Shown piece after piece: positions 47,978 to 57,034 of a DNA stretch of 64,000 bases. The notes under the pieces were generated by a model. It was not told the origin of the DNA. It did not search any database and worked only from the letters and a program-made list of their open reading frames with translations. Position numbers and translations under genes: made by a program. Origin of the DNA: Planctomycetota bacterium (GTDB taxonomy: Bacteria > Planctomycetota > Planctomycetia > Pirellulales > Thermoguttaceae); NCBI GenBank assembly GCA_029550925.1, contig JAKPGL010000064.1, forward strand, positions 1 to 64,000. Reading direction: 5' to 3'. The stretch's first letter is position 1, and the number at the start of each line of letters is the position of its first letter.

Positions 47978-49744
47978 ATGTGGTGGAAGAAGGCGAAGAG
48001 CAACCAGTCGGCCAAAGAAGCAGAAGGCAAAGCGACGGCGCAGGCCAAGCCGACCGAGCCTCCGGAGGCTGATCTGCCGTCCCAAGTTCCGGCCCAAACC
48101 AAATGGGGCGGCCGATTGGTGCGGTGCGGTTGGTTGCTGGTAGGACTGCTTTGGGTGCTTCCCAGCCTGCTGCTGGCGGCGGCCGGTTCTTGGTGGTTGT
48201 GGCAGGAAGGTTGGCTTTGGCCGTGGTTAGGCTTGACCGGCGCCGTTTCGTTGGTGGGTTGGTTGTTGGCCCAATGGCTCCGCCAATCCAGCCGGGACAC
48301 CTGGGGAGTGCTCGTACGGCCCGATCCCCGATGGACCCCTCAAGATCAAGCGGCCTGGGAAAAAGTCGAACGTTTGGCGGCCCGGCTCCAACAAAGCAAT
48401 CTGCCCCTGGATCAACCCGAAGCGCTGCTCCAGGCCTTTTATGAAGTATTGGCCACCGTGGCCCAGCACTATCGGCCAGAATCGGATCGCCCGGAACTGG
48501 AAATCCCTGCTCCCCATGTGCTGCGGATTGTGGAACGGGTGGCGGCGGACCTCCGGCGGACCCTGCTCGAACGGGCGCCCGGCTCGCATTGGCTGACTCT
48601 GCACGACTTCTACAAACTAAGCCGACTGGCCGCCTGGTTCCAACGATTCTACCGTTGGTTCTACGGCGCCTATCGGGTCTCGCAACTGGCGACCAATCCG
48701 GCCGCTGCACTGGTCCGAGAGGTCCGGGACGCCGCCCTGGGCCAAGTCCAGACCTCGACGACCGAAGAGTTGAAGGAGGGGGTGATCAGTTTCTGTGTGC
48801 GGCAAACGGGACGATACGCCATCCAACTTTACAGCGGCAAGGTAATGTTGGAGGAAGAATCGGACCGGTTGCCGCCCAGCCGAGACGCACGCCGACAACT
48901 CCAGCAGGCCGCCCAAACCGCTCCTGGAGAAGAAGAACCTCTCCGGCTGTTGGTCCTCGGAGGAACCGGCGTCGGCAAAGGGCTGCTCATGGAAATTTTT
49001 GGGGGCCTGGCCGCCCCGGGAAAACAGAGTCTTTGGAAAAAACTTTTCTCCTCCCCGCCGATCTCCCGTAGAGTATGGCACGCCGAAGATCTGCCACCCC
49101 TGTTGGTAACCGATTGGCCGGAATACGATCCAACGACGCCACCCCCTGACAGACTGGCCCCCTTCGACAAAGAAGCCCTCCAAACGGATTTGGTTCTGCT
49201 GGTCTGCTCCGAAACGCCAGCGCGCTGGCCGACGGATCGGCAATGGCTGGACCGCCTCCGAGCCGTGTATCAACAACATCCCGAGCGGAATCCCCCGGCG
49301 GTGATGGCGGTGATTCTGGGCGGCGAGGAAGGAGCTTCGGAAAAAGCAGCCATCGAAGAAAGTTGGGAAAAGGCCTCGGTCAACGACGCTCCCTCGCCCG
49401 GCCTGTCCGATCGGTCGCTCGTCTGCCAACTCCGCCAGGGATTGGGCTTCACCGAAAAAGAGCCGGTGCTTATCCTCTGGCCGGATCCCGGCCAGCAAAC
49501 AGAAATCCGAGAAAAGATCATCGAAGCGATTCGCCAAGTGGCGCCGGAGGCGGAACGGGCAAGATACGCCCGCTATTATGCTGATTATCATCGACAGGAA
49601 CGTTGGCCCCGCCTCTGGCGACAACTCCGCCAGGCAGGCCCTCCGGTAGGTAAACTCCTCGCAGAACAAACGCCGAACCTCCTCAAGCAGGCGTCGAAGT
49701 CCCTCTGGCAAAAAGGAACCCGATGGTTCCGCAGAAAACAGTAA
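47978..49744 (+). CDS. Membrane-anchored P-loop protein with degenerate GTPase motifs
   Basis: A 588-residue protein of unidentified subfamily. A charged, Ala/Pro-rich N-terminus precedes two membrane segments (about 55-75, LLVGLLWVLPSLLLAAAGSW, and about 82-100, WPWLGLTGAVSLVGWLLAQW). A long helical region (about 120-290) leads to a P-loop LLVLGGTGVGKGLLMEIFGG, with LPPLLVTDWPEYD as a possible switch and TDLVLLVCSETPARW after it. A clear NKxD base-recognition motif is absent. Two-TM plus G-domain layout recalls the YcjX/YcjF and dynamin-like or YeeP-type proteins, but I cannot assign it. The GTG at 47960 could also start; the ATG at 47978 sits just after GGGAGTGGGGG. It follows coaC by 151 bases. 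Confidence 0.6.
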   Translation: MWWKKAKSNQSAKEAEGKATAQAKPTEPPEADLPSQVPAQTKWGGRLVRCGWLLVGLLWVLPSLLLAAAGSWWLWQEGWLWPWLGLTGAVSLVGWLLAQWLRQSSRDTWGVLVRPDPRWTPQDQAAWEKVERLAARLQQSNLPLDQPEALLQAFYEVLATVAQHYRPESDRPELEIPAPHVLRIVERVAADLRRTLLERAPGSHWLTLHDFYKLSRLAAWFQRFYRWFYGAYRVSQLATNPAAALVREVRDAALGQVQTSTTEELKEGVISFCVRQTGRYAIQLYSGKVMLEEESDRLPPSRDARRQLQQAAQTAPGEEEPLRLLVLGGTGVGKGLLMEIFGGLAAPGKQSLWKKLFSSPPISRRVWHAEDLPPLLVTDWPEYDPTTPPPDRLAPFDKEALQTDLVLLVCSETPARWPTDRQWLDRLRAVYQQHPERNPPAVMAVILGGEEGASEKAAIEESWEKASVNDAPSPGLSDRSLVCQLRQGLGFTEKEPVLILWPDPGQQTEIREKIIEAIRQVAPEAERARYARYYADYHRQERWPRLWRQLRQAGPPVGKLLAEQTPNLLKQASKSLWQKGTRWFRRKQ

Positions 49745-49828
49745 CAGAGACTCTTTCCACCGGAGGAAAGGGAACCAAGCCGCCGCGTCCAAAGCCCCGT
49801 CGGCCATCCCAACAAGGAGAGTGAAGGC

Positions 49829-51814
49829 TTACGGTTGGGACCGGCTCGGCCCGGCCGACTTCAGGGCCTGGAGCACCTGCCCTTGGGTGACCAGATCGGG
49901 CAAGATGATGGGGGGGCGGTTCGTGTCGGCTGGCCAGATCGCCAGCACCGGAATCGAATTATAACCCAACTCGTTGAGGGCCTTTTTGATCACCGGCGAT
50001 TCATCCGTCCAATCGGCCAAAAGCGGCGCCACGCCGTTCTCGGCGATCCACTGCCGGACTTCGGCGGTATCAATGGCCCATTTCAGATTGAACTTGCACG
50101 TTAAGCACCAATTGGCCGTGAAATAGACCATGACGGTTTTCCCCTCCGAGCGAAGTTGGGCCAACCTTTCCGAGGAGAACGGTTGCCAGGGAACGCTCGA
50201 TAAAGGGGCCGTCGCCGAAGAACCGGGGTTAGACTGCGCAGGTTCCAGCGGCCCAGAGAGGGTCGGTTCGTAGGCCAGCACCGAAAAGGCCAGCCAACCG
50301 ATCAGGGCGGCTACCGCCGGGCCTCCCAGCCAAGCCGCCCATTTCGACGCCAGACTCGCTGTCAACGAAGTCCGTCCGATCCACCAGCAGGCCAACCAGA
50401 GTCCTATCAACAAGGTCAAGGTAGGCACAAAATAACGATGGTGCATGGTAGAAAACAAAAACACCACCGTACCCAGCAGGAAAAAGCCCATTAGCTCTTT
50501 TAGCGTCTCCATCCAATCGCCCGGTTTGGGGAGAAACCGGATCAACTCCGGGAAGGCCCCGAGCACGAGATAGGGAGCGGCCATTCCCAACCCGACCGCT
50601 CCGAAAATCACAAACACCACCAGGGCCGATTGGCCCAACAAAAAACCAAATAACGCCCCCAAAAACGGCCCGCTGCACGGGGTGGCCAGGATAGTGGCAA
50701 AGACCCCTTTGAAAAACGCCCCCGCCGGTCCTTCCTTCTGTTGAAGTTGGACCGACGTGCTGCCGCCGGCAAACCCCGGGATCGGTATCTCCCAAACGCC
50801 CAGAAAACTTAGCGCCATGACGAACACCAGGGCCGTCAACGCAATTTTGAACCACGCCAGCGTGAACTGTTCGCCCCAGGCGTGGCCCAACCCGGCCGTC
50901 AACGCCGCCAACACAAAAAACACCGCCATCAACCCCGCCGTGTACCAGAGGTTCAAGACCATAATGCGGGATCGGCTCTCGCCGGCCTGCTGGAGAAAAG
51001 AGAATAACTTCAAACTGATGACCGGCAACACGCAGGGCATCAGGTTCAAGATCAACCCGCCCAAAAAGGCCAGCCCCACTTTGACCGCCAAACCGCCCGG
51101 AGCCAAACTCCCGCCAACCACGGCGTCCGAAGGGCCGGTCGGTTCGGTTGAGCTTCCTGGCGGAACTGCTTGCGGCTCGGGCGGGGCCGACGGCTCAGAA
51201 GACGTTGAGGAACCGGCCAACCCAGATAAAAGGTCCGCAGCCACCTCCCCGGCTTCCCACCGGGCAATAAACGGAAAATTTTGCGGAGAAAGACACCGGG
51301 TGGCAGTGCAAGGCTGCGCACGCAGTCGGCCTTGTATCACCACGTCCTGCGGATTCACCCCCTCGGCCAGCCGGACCAGAGCACGCCAGGTTACCTTGCC
51401 TGGATGTTTCTCGATCCAAACATTTCCCAACACCGGGTCTTGCGTCCGTTCGGGAGGGCGATCCGGTTGGAAAGGACCTTCTATCCGGTAGGCGTCCGAG
51501 GGGTCCAGTTGGATTCGGCTTGGCGTGGTAGGGCCTGGTTGCTGAGTCAGAGAATAGATATACCAACCGGACTCCATCGTTGCGGTGATTCGGAGTTCCG
51601 CCTGCCGACCCTCCGGAGGCCCCACTAACACCGCCGACACTCGCACCGGCTGGGCCTCCGACATCAGACCTTTCCAAACACCTCCGCCTTCAAGTCCACT
51701 GGGCAGCCCCGGCCCTTCTCCAGCGGCGAACGCCTGGGCCATGAGGAAAAAACAGAGCCATCCCCAAGACAAAACCAATATCGTAATCTTCCCTGAGGTC
51801 AACGATCGCCGCAT
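49829..51814 (-). CDS. dsbD: DsbD-like thiol:disulfide interchange protein
   Basis: A 661-residue inner-membrane reductant conveyor from the cytoplasm to the periplasm. A signal peptide (MRRSLTSGKITILVLSWGW and on) precedes an immunoglobulin-like N-terminal domain (about 40-195) with its own Cys pair in QPCTATRCLSPQNF. The eight-helix core carries the redox cysteines in LNLMPCVLPVISLKL and LATPCSGPFLGALFG. The C-terminal thioredoxin-like domain has the CXXC motif ANWCLTCKFNL. All three redox stations are therefore intact. A Pro/Ser/Glu linker (about 200-235) is longer than usual. Starts at 51886 (GTG) and 51877 are possible; the ATG at 51814 gives a clean signal peptide, with AGGAG 12 bases upstream. 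Confidence 0.92.
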   Translation of the reverse strand: MRRSLTSGKITILVLSWGWLCFFLMAQAFAAGEGPGLPSGLEGGGVWKGLMSEAQPVRVSAVLVGPPEGRQAELRITATMESGWYIYSLTQQPGPTTPSRIQLDPSDAYRIEGPFQPDRPPERTQDPVLGNVWIEKHPGKVTWRALVRLAEGVNPQDVVIQGRLRAQPCTATRCLSPQNFPFIARWEAGEVAADLLSGLAGSSTSSEPSAPPEPQAVPPGSSTEPTGPSDAVVGGSLAPGGLAVKVGLAFLGGLILNLMPCVLPVISLKLFSFLQQAGESRSRIMVLNLWYTAGLMAVFFVLAALTAGLGHAWGEQFTLAWFKIALTALVFVMALSFLGVWEIPIPGFAGGSTSVQLQQKEGPAGAFFKGVFATILATPCSGPFLGALFGFLLGQSALVVFVIFGAVGLGMAAPYLVLGAFPELIRFLPKPGDWMETLKELMGFFLLGTVVFLFSTMHHRYFVPTLTLLIGLWLACWWIGRTSLTASLASKWAAWLGGPAVAALIGWLAFSVLAYEPTLSGPLEPAQSNPGSSATAPLSSVPWQPFSSERLAQLRSEGKTVMVYFTANWCLTCKFNLKWAIDTAEVRQWIAENGVAPLLADWTDESPVIKKALNELGYNSIPVLAIWPADTNRPPIILPDLVTQGQVLQALKSAGPSRSQP

Positions 51815-52009
51815 ACGACTGTTCCACTCCTGGAAAGAGGACAGACTGGGATTTTTGGCAAAGGAACCTTTACCCATTATTTCCACAGGGGAAAGCCTAG
51901 GGAATACCGAAAGGGGAATTCTGCCGGGAGCGAGGAAGCAATTAAGATAGGCAGTTTAAGTCGAAGGGAAAGTCTAAGAAATATAAACAGAATGGGAGTT
52001 TTAGGAAAA

Positions 52010-52984
52010 TCAAGGCGTCCTGGAAGCCTGGATCAATTGATCCGCCCCTTGGGCAAGCAGCAGATCGGCCAACCGACGGCCTAAATCGACCGCTTTTTGA
52101 AAGACCTCTGCCTCTAATGGGGCAGAGCTCGCTTGGTCCACAGAGATTTCAACGCTTTCGGTGAGTTGCAGCATCTGTTGACCCGTCGAATGGAGAACCC
52201 GACCGGTGAGGAGTAATTGGTTCTGTTCCATCCGTGCCCAGGCGGCCACAGGGGCAAGACACCCTCCATGAAGATGGGCCAACATCGCCCGCTCCGCCGC
52301 CGCTGCAAGATGGCTAGGCGGATGGTCTAATTGCCGAACGAAGGAGGCCGTCTCCGAATCATCGGCTCGAATCTCAACGCCCAACGCCCCTTGGCCCACC
52401 GCGGGTAACAGCACCGCAGGAAAAAGCCGTTCCGTCCACTCCGATTCGGAAATGCCCAACCGACTCAGCCCCGCCTCGGCCAACACAATGCCGTCGTATT
52501 GGCCGGCCTGGAGTTTGCGGATTCGGGTATCGACATTGCCCCGGACAGAGACGATCTGCAAATCTGGCCGGGCATGGAGCAGTTGGGCCTGCCGACGGAG
52601 GCTGCCGGTGCCGAGGACTGCACCGGGGGGCATGTCCGCCAAGCGGATACCCCCTCGGGAGATGAGCACATCGCCGACCGGTCCCCGCCGCGGTACTGCC
52701 GCCAAAATTAAACCGTCCACCGGTTGGGTAGGCAAGTCTTTCAGGCTATGGACGGCTATATCGACCTGATTTTCCAGCAGGGCTTTTTGGATTTCCCGGG
52801 TGAAGACGCCTCGGCTGGTCCAGGCGTCGGCCTGGAGGTCTTGCCGACGGTCCCCCTCGGTAACCATTGGAACCAGTTCCACCGTGGCTCCCAGGGACTG
52901 AAGTTGTTCAGCGACCCAGACGGCTTGCCATTGGGCCAACGCACTTCTCCGCGTACCGATCCGAAAGGTCCGTCTGTTACCCAC
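52010..52984 (-). CDS. hemC: Porphobilinogen deaminase (hydroxymethylbilane synthase)
   Basis: A 324-residue enzyme that joins four porphobilinogen units into hydroxymethylbilane for heme and corrinoid synthesis. Marks are FRIGTRRSALAQWQAVWVAE, GVFTREIQKALLENQVDIAV with HSLKDLPT, GTGSLRRQAQLLHARPDLQI, RGNVDTRIRKL, LPAVGQGALGVEIRADD, and the dipyrromethane-cofactor cysteine in HLHGGCLAPVAAWA. The start is GTG at 52984 with AAGGA 9 bases upstream. It lies between dsbD and the DUF502 gene on the same strand. Confidence 0.97.
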   Translation of the reverse strand: MGNRRTFRIGTRRSALAQWQAVWVAEQLQSLGATVELVPMVTEGDRRQDLQADAWTSRGVFTREIQKALLENQVDIAVHSLKDLPTQPVDGLILAAVPRRGPVGDVLISRGGIRLADMPPGAVLGTGSLRRQAQLLHARPDLQIVSVRGNVDTRIRKLQAGQYDGIVLAEAGLSRLGISESEWTERLFPAVLLPAVGQGALGVEIRADDSETASFVRQLDHPPSHLAAAAERAMLAHLHGGCLAPVAAWARMEQNQLLLTGRVLHSTGQQMLQLTESVEISVDQASSAPLEAEVFQKAVDLGRRLADLLLAQGADQLIQASRTP

Positions 52985-53154
52985 ACCCTGTTTCCTTAAC
53001 CAAGGGTCATTTGCCGGGGGATAGGTGCATCTGCCGGAGCCATCCGAATCCTCTGGTGGAGGAAAGTTTCCTTCTCTGAGGAACCACGTCCGATCTGCTC
53101 CAGACTCAAAAGCGCGCCGAAGACACCTCTGGCCTTTTTCTCATGGGACGAACT

Positions 53155-54159
53155 TCAAGAGGTTTTCGCAGAGGCCGGCGGGCTACTCCCCACAGGCGGA
53201 GAACCCCCTGGAGCCGGGCGGTCGGTTTCGGCCAAAGGGGGAGATTTCCAGACGCGTTTTCTTTCTTCCGGAGGGAGCATGTCCGGCTTTTGATGCAAGG
53301 GGAGGACCACGCCGCAACTGATGATATATTCGAGGGCTTGTTCGATGGTGATGTTCAGATCGACCACCTCGCTTCGGCGCACCAGGACGGTAAAGCCGGT
53401 CATCGGGGCCGGCGAAGTCGGCACCAAGACCGAAAGCACCGGTTCATTGGCCGCCGCCTGCACATCCCGAAAACCTTCTCCCGTAACAAACCCGAGGGAC
53501 CAGATGCCTTTGCGCGGATACTCCAACACCACGACCCGTTTGAATTCCACGGCGCGTTGGCCGAAGAAGAAATCGCTCACCTGTTTGGCGGCCGCATAGA
53601 CATTTCGCACCAAGGGGAGTCGGAAAACGAATCGCTCAAAATAACTGTACAAAAATCCGCCCATTCTGGCGGTGATCAATTTCCCCAATAAATACAAAAA
53701 CAGGATAAATCCCAAAAGAAATGTCGGCACAACCAACCAGGGCCGAAGAAACCGATGTTCTACATATCGGTGATAATATCCGAGGCCTGTTTGCGGCATC
53801 GGCTCGGCCCGCTGATACGACCGGACATCCTCCCACACCTCGAAGGGGATATACGTATGGTCTTCGATCCGGCAATAGATTCGGCCATCGATATTCACCC
53901 TCGATTCTCGAGGCGACGGAACGTCCTTTTCGGAGCGGATGTCCTTGATCATCCAGACCAACGTATTGCGGGCCGACGCAGAAACCGGTTCCAGCAGGTA
54001 ATTATTGATCGTGCTCCAGGCCCATAGGAGGATGACTACCGTGACCAGCGGCGGCAACAGGATCGCCAGTCCGTGCAAGACGGCTGTTCGGAACGGTCGG
54101 GGGGAGGGCGGCGTCCCCGGCGGTGAAGGATTCGGTTCGACCGAGGGAATCTGGCTCAT
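53155..54159 (-). CDS. DUF502 membrane protein
   Basis: A 334-residue membrane protein of the DUF502 family, of unknown function and widespread in bacteria and plants (the LIKE-COV proteins). Two hydrophobic segments are clear: LHGLAILLPPLVTVVILLWA (about 28-50) and LVVPTFLLGFILFLYLLGKL (about 142-162). The family core follows: LPLVRNVYAAAKQVSDFFFG, VVLEYPRKGIWSLGFVTGEG, VLVPTSPAPMTGFTVLVRRS, then EQALEYIISCGVVLP. Compared with minimal DUF502 proteins, there is an insertion of about 70 residues between the membrane segments and a proline-rich tail. ATG at 54159. Confidence 0.88.
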   Translation of the reverse strand: MSQIPSVEPNPSPPGTPPSPRPFRTAVLHGLAILLPPLVTVVILLWAWSTINNYLLEPVSASARNTLVWMIKDIRSEKDVPSPRESRVNIDGRIYCRIEDHTYIPFEVWEDVRSYQRAEPMPQTGLGYYHRYVEHRFLRPWLVVPTFLLGFILFLYLLGKLITARMGGFLYSYFERFVFRLPLVRNVYAAAKQVSDFFFGQRAVEFKRVVVLEYPRKGIWSLGFVTGEGFRDVQAAANEPVLSVLVPTSPAPMTGFTVLVRRSEVVDLNITIEQALEYIISCGVVLPLHQKPDMLPPEERKRVWKSPPLAETDRPAPGGSPPVGSSPPASAKTS

Positions 54160-54519
54160 AACAAATACCTAATCAAGGCCTTTCGCGTGGAGGTTCTTCC
54201 GCGACCTCCCGCATCCATCCACCGCTTCTTCTTACGCCTTCGAATTAGGGCGAGGCTTTTTCGTCTGGCCTTTATCTTGACGAAGCGATCTTCTTCTCTT
54301 GTAACAAAATAGCTTACCGTTGCCAAGCATGATTGGAAAGATTCTGTCTGCCGCCGCTCAGGCCAGCGCGGCGGGAGCAGAATCAACGAACATATCAAAA
54401 ATGCCGGGAATTCCTCTGCCCGGGAGTTTCTTTGGGAAGGCGGCGAGGGCCTTCTGGAGGGAAATCCGGCGGCGTTTGCCGACCCGGCTGGGGGCGTTTG
54501 CCTTCCGAGAGACCCACAG
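54160..54519. other. Spacer between comF and the DUF502 gene, no gene seen
   Basis: Open frames here overlap the comF end in other frames and show no family features. The stretch 54240-54330 is comparatively A/T-rich and may hold a promoter for the DUF502 gene on the minus strand. I see no convincing -35/-10 pair and no terminator after comF. Confidence 0.3.
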
Positions 54520-55292
54520 TTACCGCGAGGTGCGCGGCGGGGTGCGGGCCAACACGGCGGCCCAGACGGCCGAGGCCCCGGCTTGTTTAAGCATCTTGGC
54601 GATCTCCCCGGCGGTAGCGCCGGTCGTAAGCACGTCGTCCACCAGAAGCACTCGGGCGCCCTGAAGCTGGGCGCTGGTGCGCACGCGGAACGCCCCCTGC
54701 ACATTGGTCTTTCGCGCCGTAGGCGACAGTTCCGTTTGAAGGCGGGTGCGGCGGTGCGTAATCACCAGCCGATCCTCCACCGAAACGCCTAGGCGTCGGC
54801 CTAACGCCCGGGCCAAAATTTCTGGACTGTTGACGCCCCGCACCCAGCGACGTCGCCAGTGCATCGGCGTTGGCACTAGCAGGCTGGGTTGCCAGGGAGC
54901 AACGATCGGCTGAATGTGCCGGGCAAACAGGTGAGCGATCGCTTGGCTTAACGGGGTGTGCCGTCGTTGTTTCATCCGGAGGATGACTTCCCGCAGGGGA
55001 CTTTCATACCAGCCTAGCGCCGTGACGCCGTCCAGACTGCGGGGTAGTCGCCGACAAAAGGGCAGCGAACCGCCGCCTCCCTGCCGCCTCGAACCGGCGC
55101 CGCACATCGAGGACACGCACGCCGATCGGCCGGAAAGAGTTCCCGCCGACATGGCGGGCAAATGCACACTCCATCCGCCGGTTCCGCCTCCGCACCGCAG
55201 ACCAAACACCTAGGGGGAAAAAGGAGGTCCAAGACGGCCCGGCCCGCCGCCAGGCCAATCCGCTTCCACCAGGGGAGCTGTTCTGAAGTCAT
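54520..55292 (-). CDS. comF: ComF-family amidophosphoribosyltransferase-like protein, split by a -1 frameshift
   Basis: The ComF architecture is complete but lies in two frames. The first frame (55292 to 55014; 92 residues) holds the N-terminal zinc finger: RCLVCGAEAE, VCICPPCRREL and RACPRCAAPV. The second frame (ending 54520) holds the rest: LPFCRRLPRSLDGVTALGWY, then SPLREVILRMKQRRH, VPTPMHWRRRWVRGVNSPEI and the phosphoribosyltransferase signature VLLVDDVLTTGATAGEIAKM. A -1 shift at CCCTTTT (55062 down to 55056) joins them as RCPFCRRLP, giving about 257 residues, a normal ComF length with the fourth Cys pair restored. ATG at 55292 has GGGAG 8 bases upstream. ComF acts in DNA uptake or fork maintenance. 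It is either a recoded gene or a frameshifted one; see the findings. Confidence 0.85.
55056..55082 (-). promoter_or_regulatory. Candidate programmed -1 frameshift site in comF
   Basis: On the minus strand the heptamer C CCT TTT (55062-55056) lies exactly in the X XXY YYZ register of the upstream comF frame. AGGGAGG (55082-55076), a Shine-Dalgarno-like stimulator, ends 13 bases before it. Downstream, CCCGCAG (55043-55037) can pair with CTGCGGG (54996-54990). This is the element set of bacterial -1 recoding sites such as dnaX. Confidence 0.5.
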
Positions 55293-55437
55293 GGCATTCT
55301 CCCGAAACGTCTCCCTGCTCCAAGAGAAAAGAACTATTCGAGTTGCGTTGTGGCGTAAGCGTCTCCACTTAGGGCCGCCCAAAAATTCTCCTGGAGATCA
55401 AAATTGCCGTTTTCATAGGAATACCACCGTGGGAGAG

Positions 55438-56775
55438 TTATTCTATTTGATCGGCGGCCTCAGCCAGAAGTTCCTGGACGATTCCCAGGTCGGGCAGGAG
55501 CGGCAGAAGTCGCGGATGGCCGAACACCCGGACCCGCTTTACATAGTCGTCGAATTGTTCCGGGGCCAGGGCCTGAGCCACCGGCGAGATCGTGCTGAGC
55601 GGCTGATACTGCTGCTCTTTGCGGCGCCAAACATCAATCAGTAACGGGGTTTCTTTTTTCACGGGCGGGGCGTCCAGTAGGATTTCATGGGGTTGGACGA
55701 TGCGACGGAGGCGTTGGCTGAGCAGGTCGGCCAATTTTTCCGCACAAGCCACCTGCCAGGAGTACGGCCGATGGGCCAGTCGTTGGTACAACGGCCGAGC
55801 GTCTAAAAAGCTCACCTGAGCCAACCGCTTGTAAAGCCGACGCCTCGGCCCGAACAATCCCGCCAACAATTCGCCGGCCGGCCCGTCTCCCGCCGCCGCT
55901 TGCAACTGCTGGATCATTTCGGTCTCGGTCAGGCGAAACAGTCGATCCAAATCCAATTGGTGGTACAAGAGAAAAAAGGCCCGTTGCACCATGGCCGTCG
56001 CCGACCGGACCCCATGATGCCAATAGACCTCGCTGAACATGACATAGCGGGCAAAGACGAGCATTTCCGCGGCGGTTTTGCCCTTGTCGGTAATGGCCAG
56101 GCCGTCCCCGGCCGCATTCAGGCAGAGGCTGCCGATCAGACGTTGTTGATCGTAGTTTCGGCCGTAAGGCACGCCGGCATGGAGACTGTCGCGGAACAGA
56201 TAATCCATCTTGTCGATGTCGATCGGTCCGGAGAGGATGCTGGCCAAAAGGCGTCGGCCCGGTTCCACGGGACGCCCGCTCAAAAGAGCGACTATGTCCC
56301 GAGGATTCAGCCGCCACTCCTGCCGCAGCACATCGGCCAACTCGCTCTCCAGGAGGAAACTATTGGCAAACAGCTCGTGCCTCGGGGCGCCCGGCAGGCG
56401 CATTTCTTCGATCGGATGGCAGAAAGGCCAATGGCCGATGTCGTGCAATAGCGCCGCCGCAATGAGCAGTTCCGCGTCTTCAGCCGAAACCAATTGGGTG
56501 AATCGGCTGTGGTAGGCCAACTGTTTCAAAAGCAGCAGCGCCAGCCGATACACCCCCAACGAATGCTCAAACCGTGTGTGCAAGGCCGCCGGATAGACCA
56601 ACGAGACCAACCCCAATTGGCTGATACGGGCCAGCCGACGGAACTCGGCCGTGTCGATCACAGCCCGCACCCGGTCCGTCAGCGGTACATCCAGTTCCGG
56701 CGGGATCCGAACCAGGCCGCTTTTGGCGTCCAAACCGGCCACCTCGGGAATCGCTAAAATTTCATGGCCGGACAT
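55438..56775 (-). CDS. HD-domain phosphohydrolase (COG1078 / SAMHD1-like)
   Basis: A 445-residue metal-dependent phosphohydrolase of the HD superfamily. The metal site is seen as His in HTRFEHSLGVYRLA, the HD pair in AALLHDIGHWPFCHPIEE, and the late Asp in SGPIDIDKMDYLFRDSLHAG. The region VPLTDRVRAVIDTAEFRRLA with RISQLG is the standard start of the COG1078 group, which is related to dGTP triphosphohydrolases and SAMHD1. The substrate is therefore probably a deoxynucleoside triphosphate, but this is inference. ATG at 56775 with AGGAG 11 bases upstream; an in-frame start at 56811 is less likely. comF follows 146 bases downstream on the same strand. Confidence 0.88.
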   Translation of the reverse strand: MSGHEILAIPEVAGLDAKSGLVRIPPELDVPLTDRVRAVIDTAEFRRLARISQLGLVSLVYPAALHTRFEHSLGVYRLALLLLKQLAYHSRFTQLVSAEDAELLIAAALLHDIGHWPFCHPIEEMRLPGAPRHELFANSFLLESELADVLRQEWRLNPRDIVALLSGRPVEPGRRLLASILSGPIDIDKMDYLFRDSLHAGVPYGRNYDQQRLIGSLCLNAAGDGLAITDKGKTAAEMLVFARYVMFSEVYWHHGVRSATAMVQRAFFLLYHQLDLDRLFRLTETEMIQQLQAAAGDGPAGELLAGLFGPRRRLYKRLAQVSFLDARPLYQRLAHRPYSWQVACAEKLADLLSQRLRRIVQPHEILLDAPPVKKETPLLIDVWRRKEQQYQPLSTISPVAQALAPEQFDDYVKRVRVFGHPRLLPLLPDLGIVQELLAEAADQIE

Positions 56776-57034
56776 GCTTCGGCAATCTCCTATTGCTGTT
56801 TGAATGACCAATGAACCCCTTCCCGGCCCGGCAAATCCTGGTTTTTTCGGTTTTCTGCGGGAAACAGTTTCATCGGTTATTCAAAGCTCCGTAGAAACGC
56901 CCAGGCGACGGCTGGCCTGTTCCGCGGGGTTGGGCGAGTGAAGGTGCGGCGCCCTTTTCAGAGGCCCAAGCCCAGACCCTGAGAACGCCCCTGCCAGGAG
57001 TAGGGCGTCCCCTCTCCGGTGGGAATCCTGTTTT

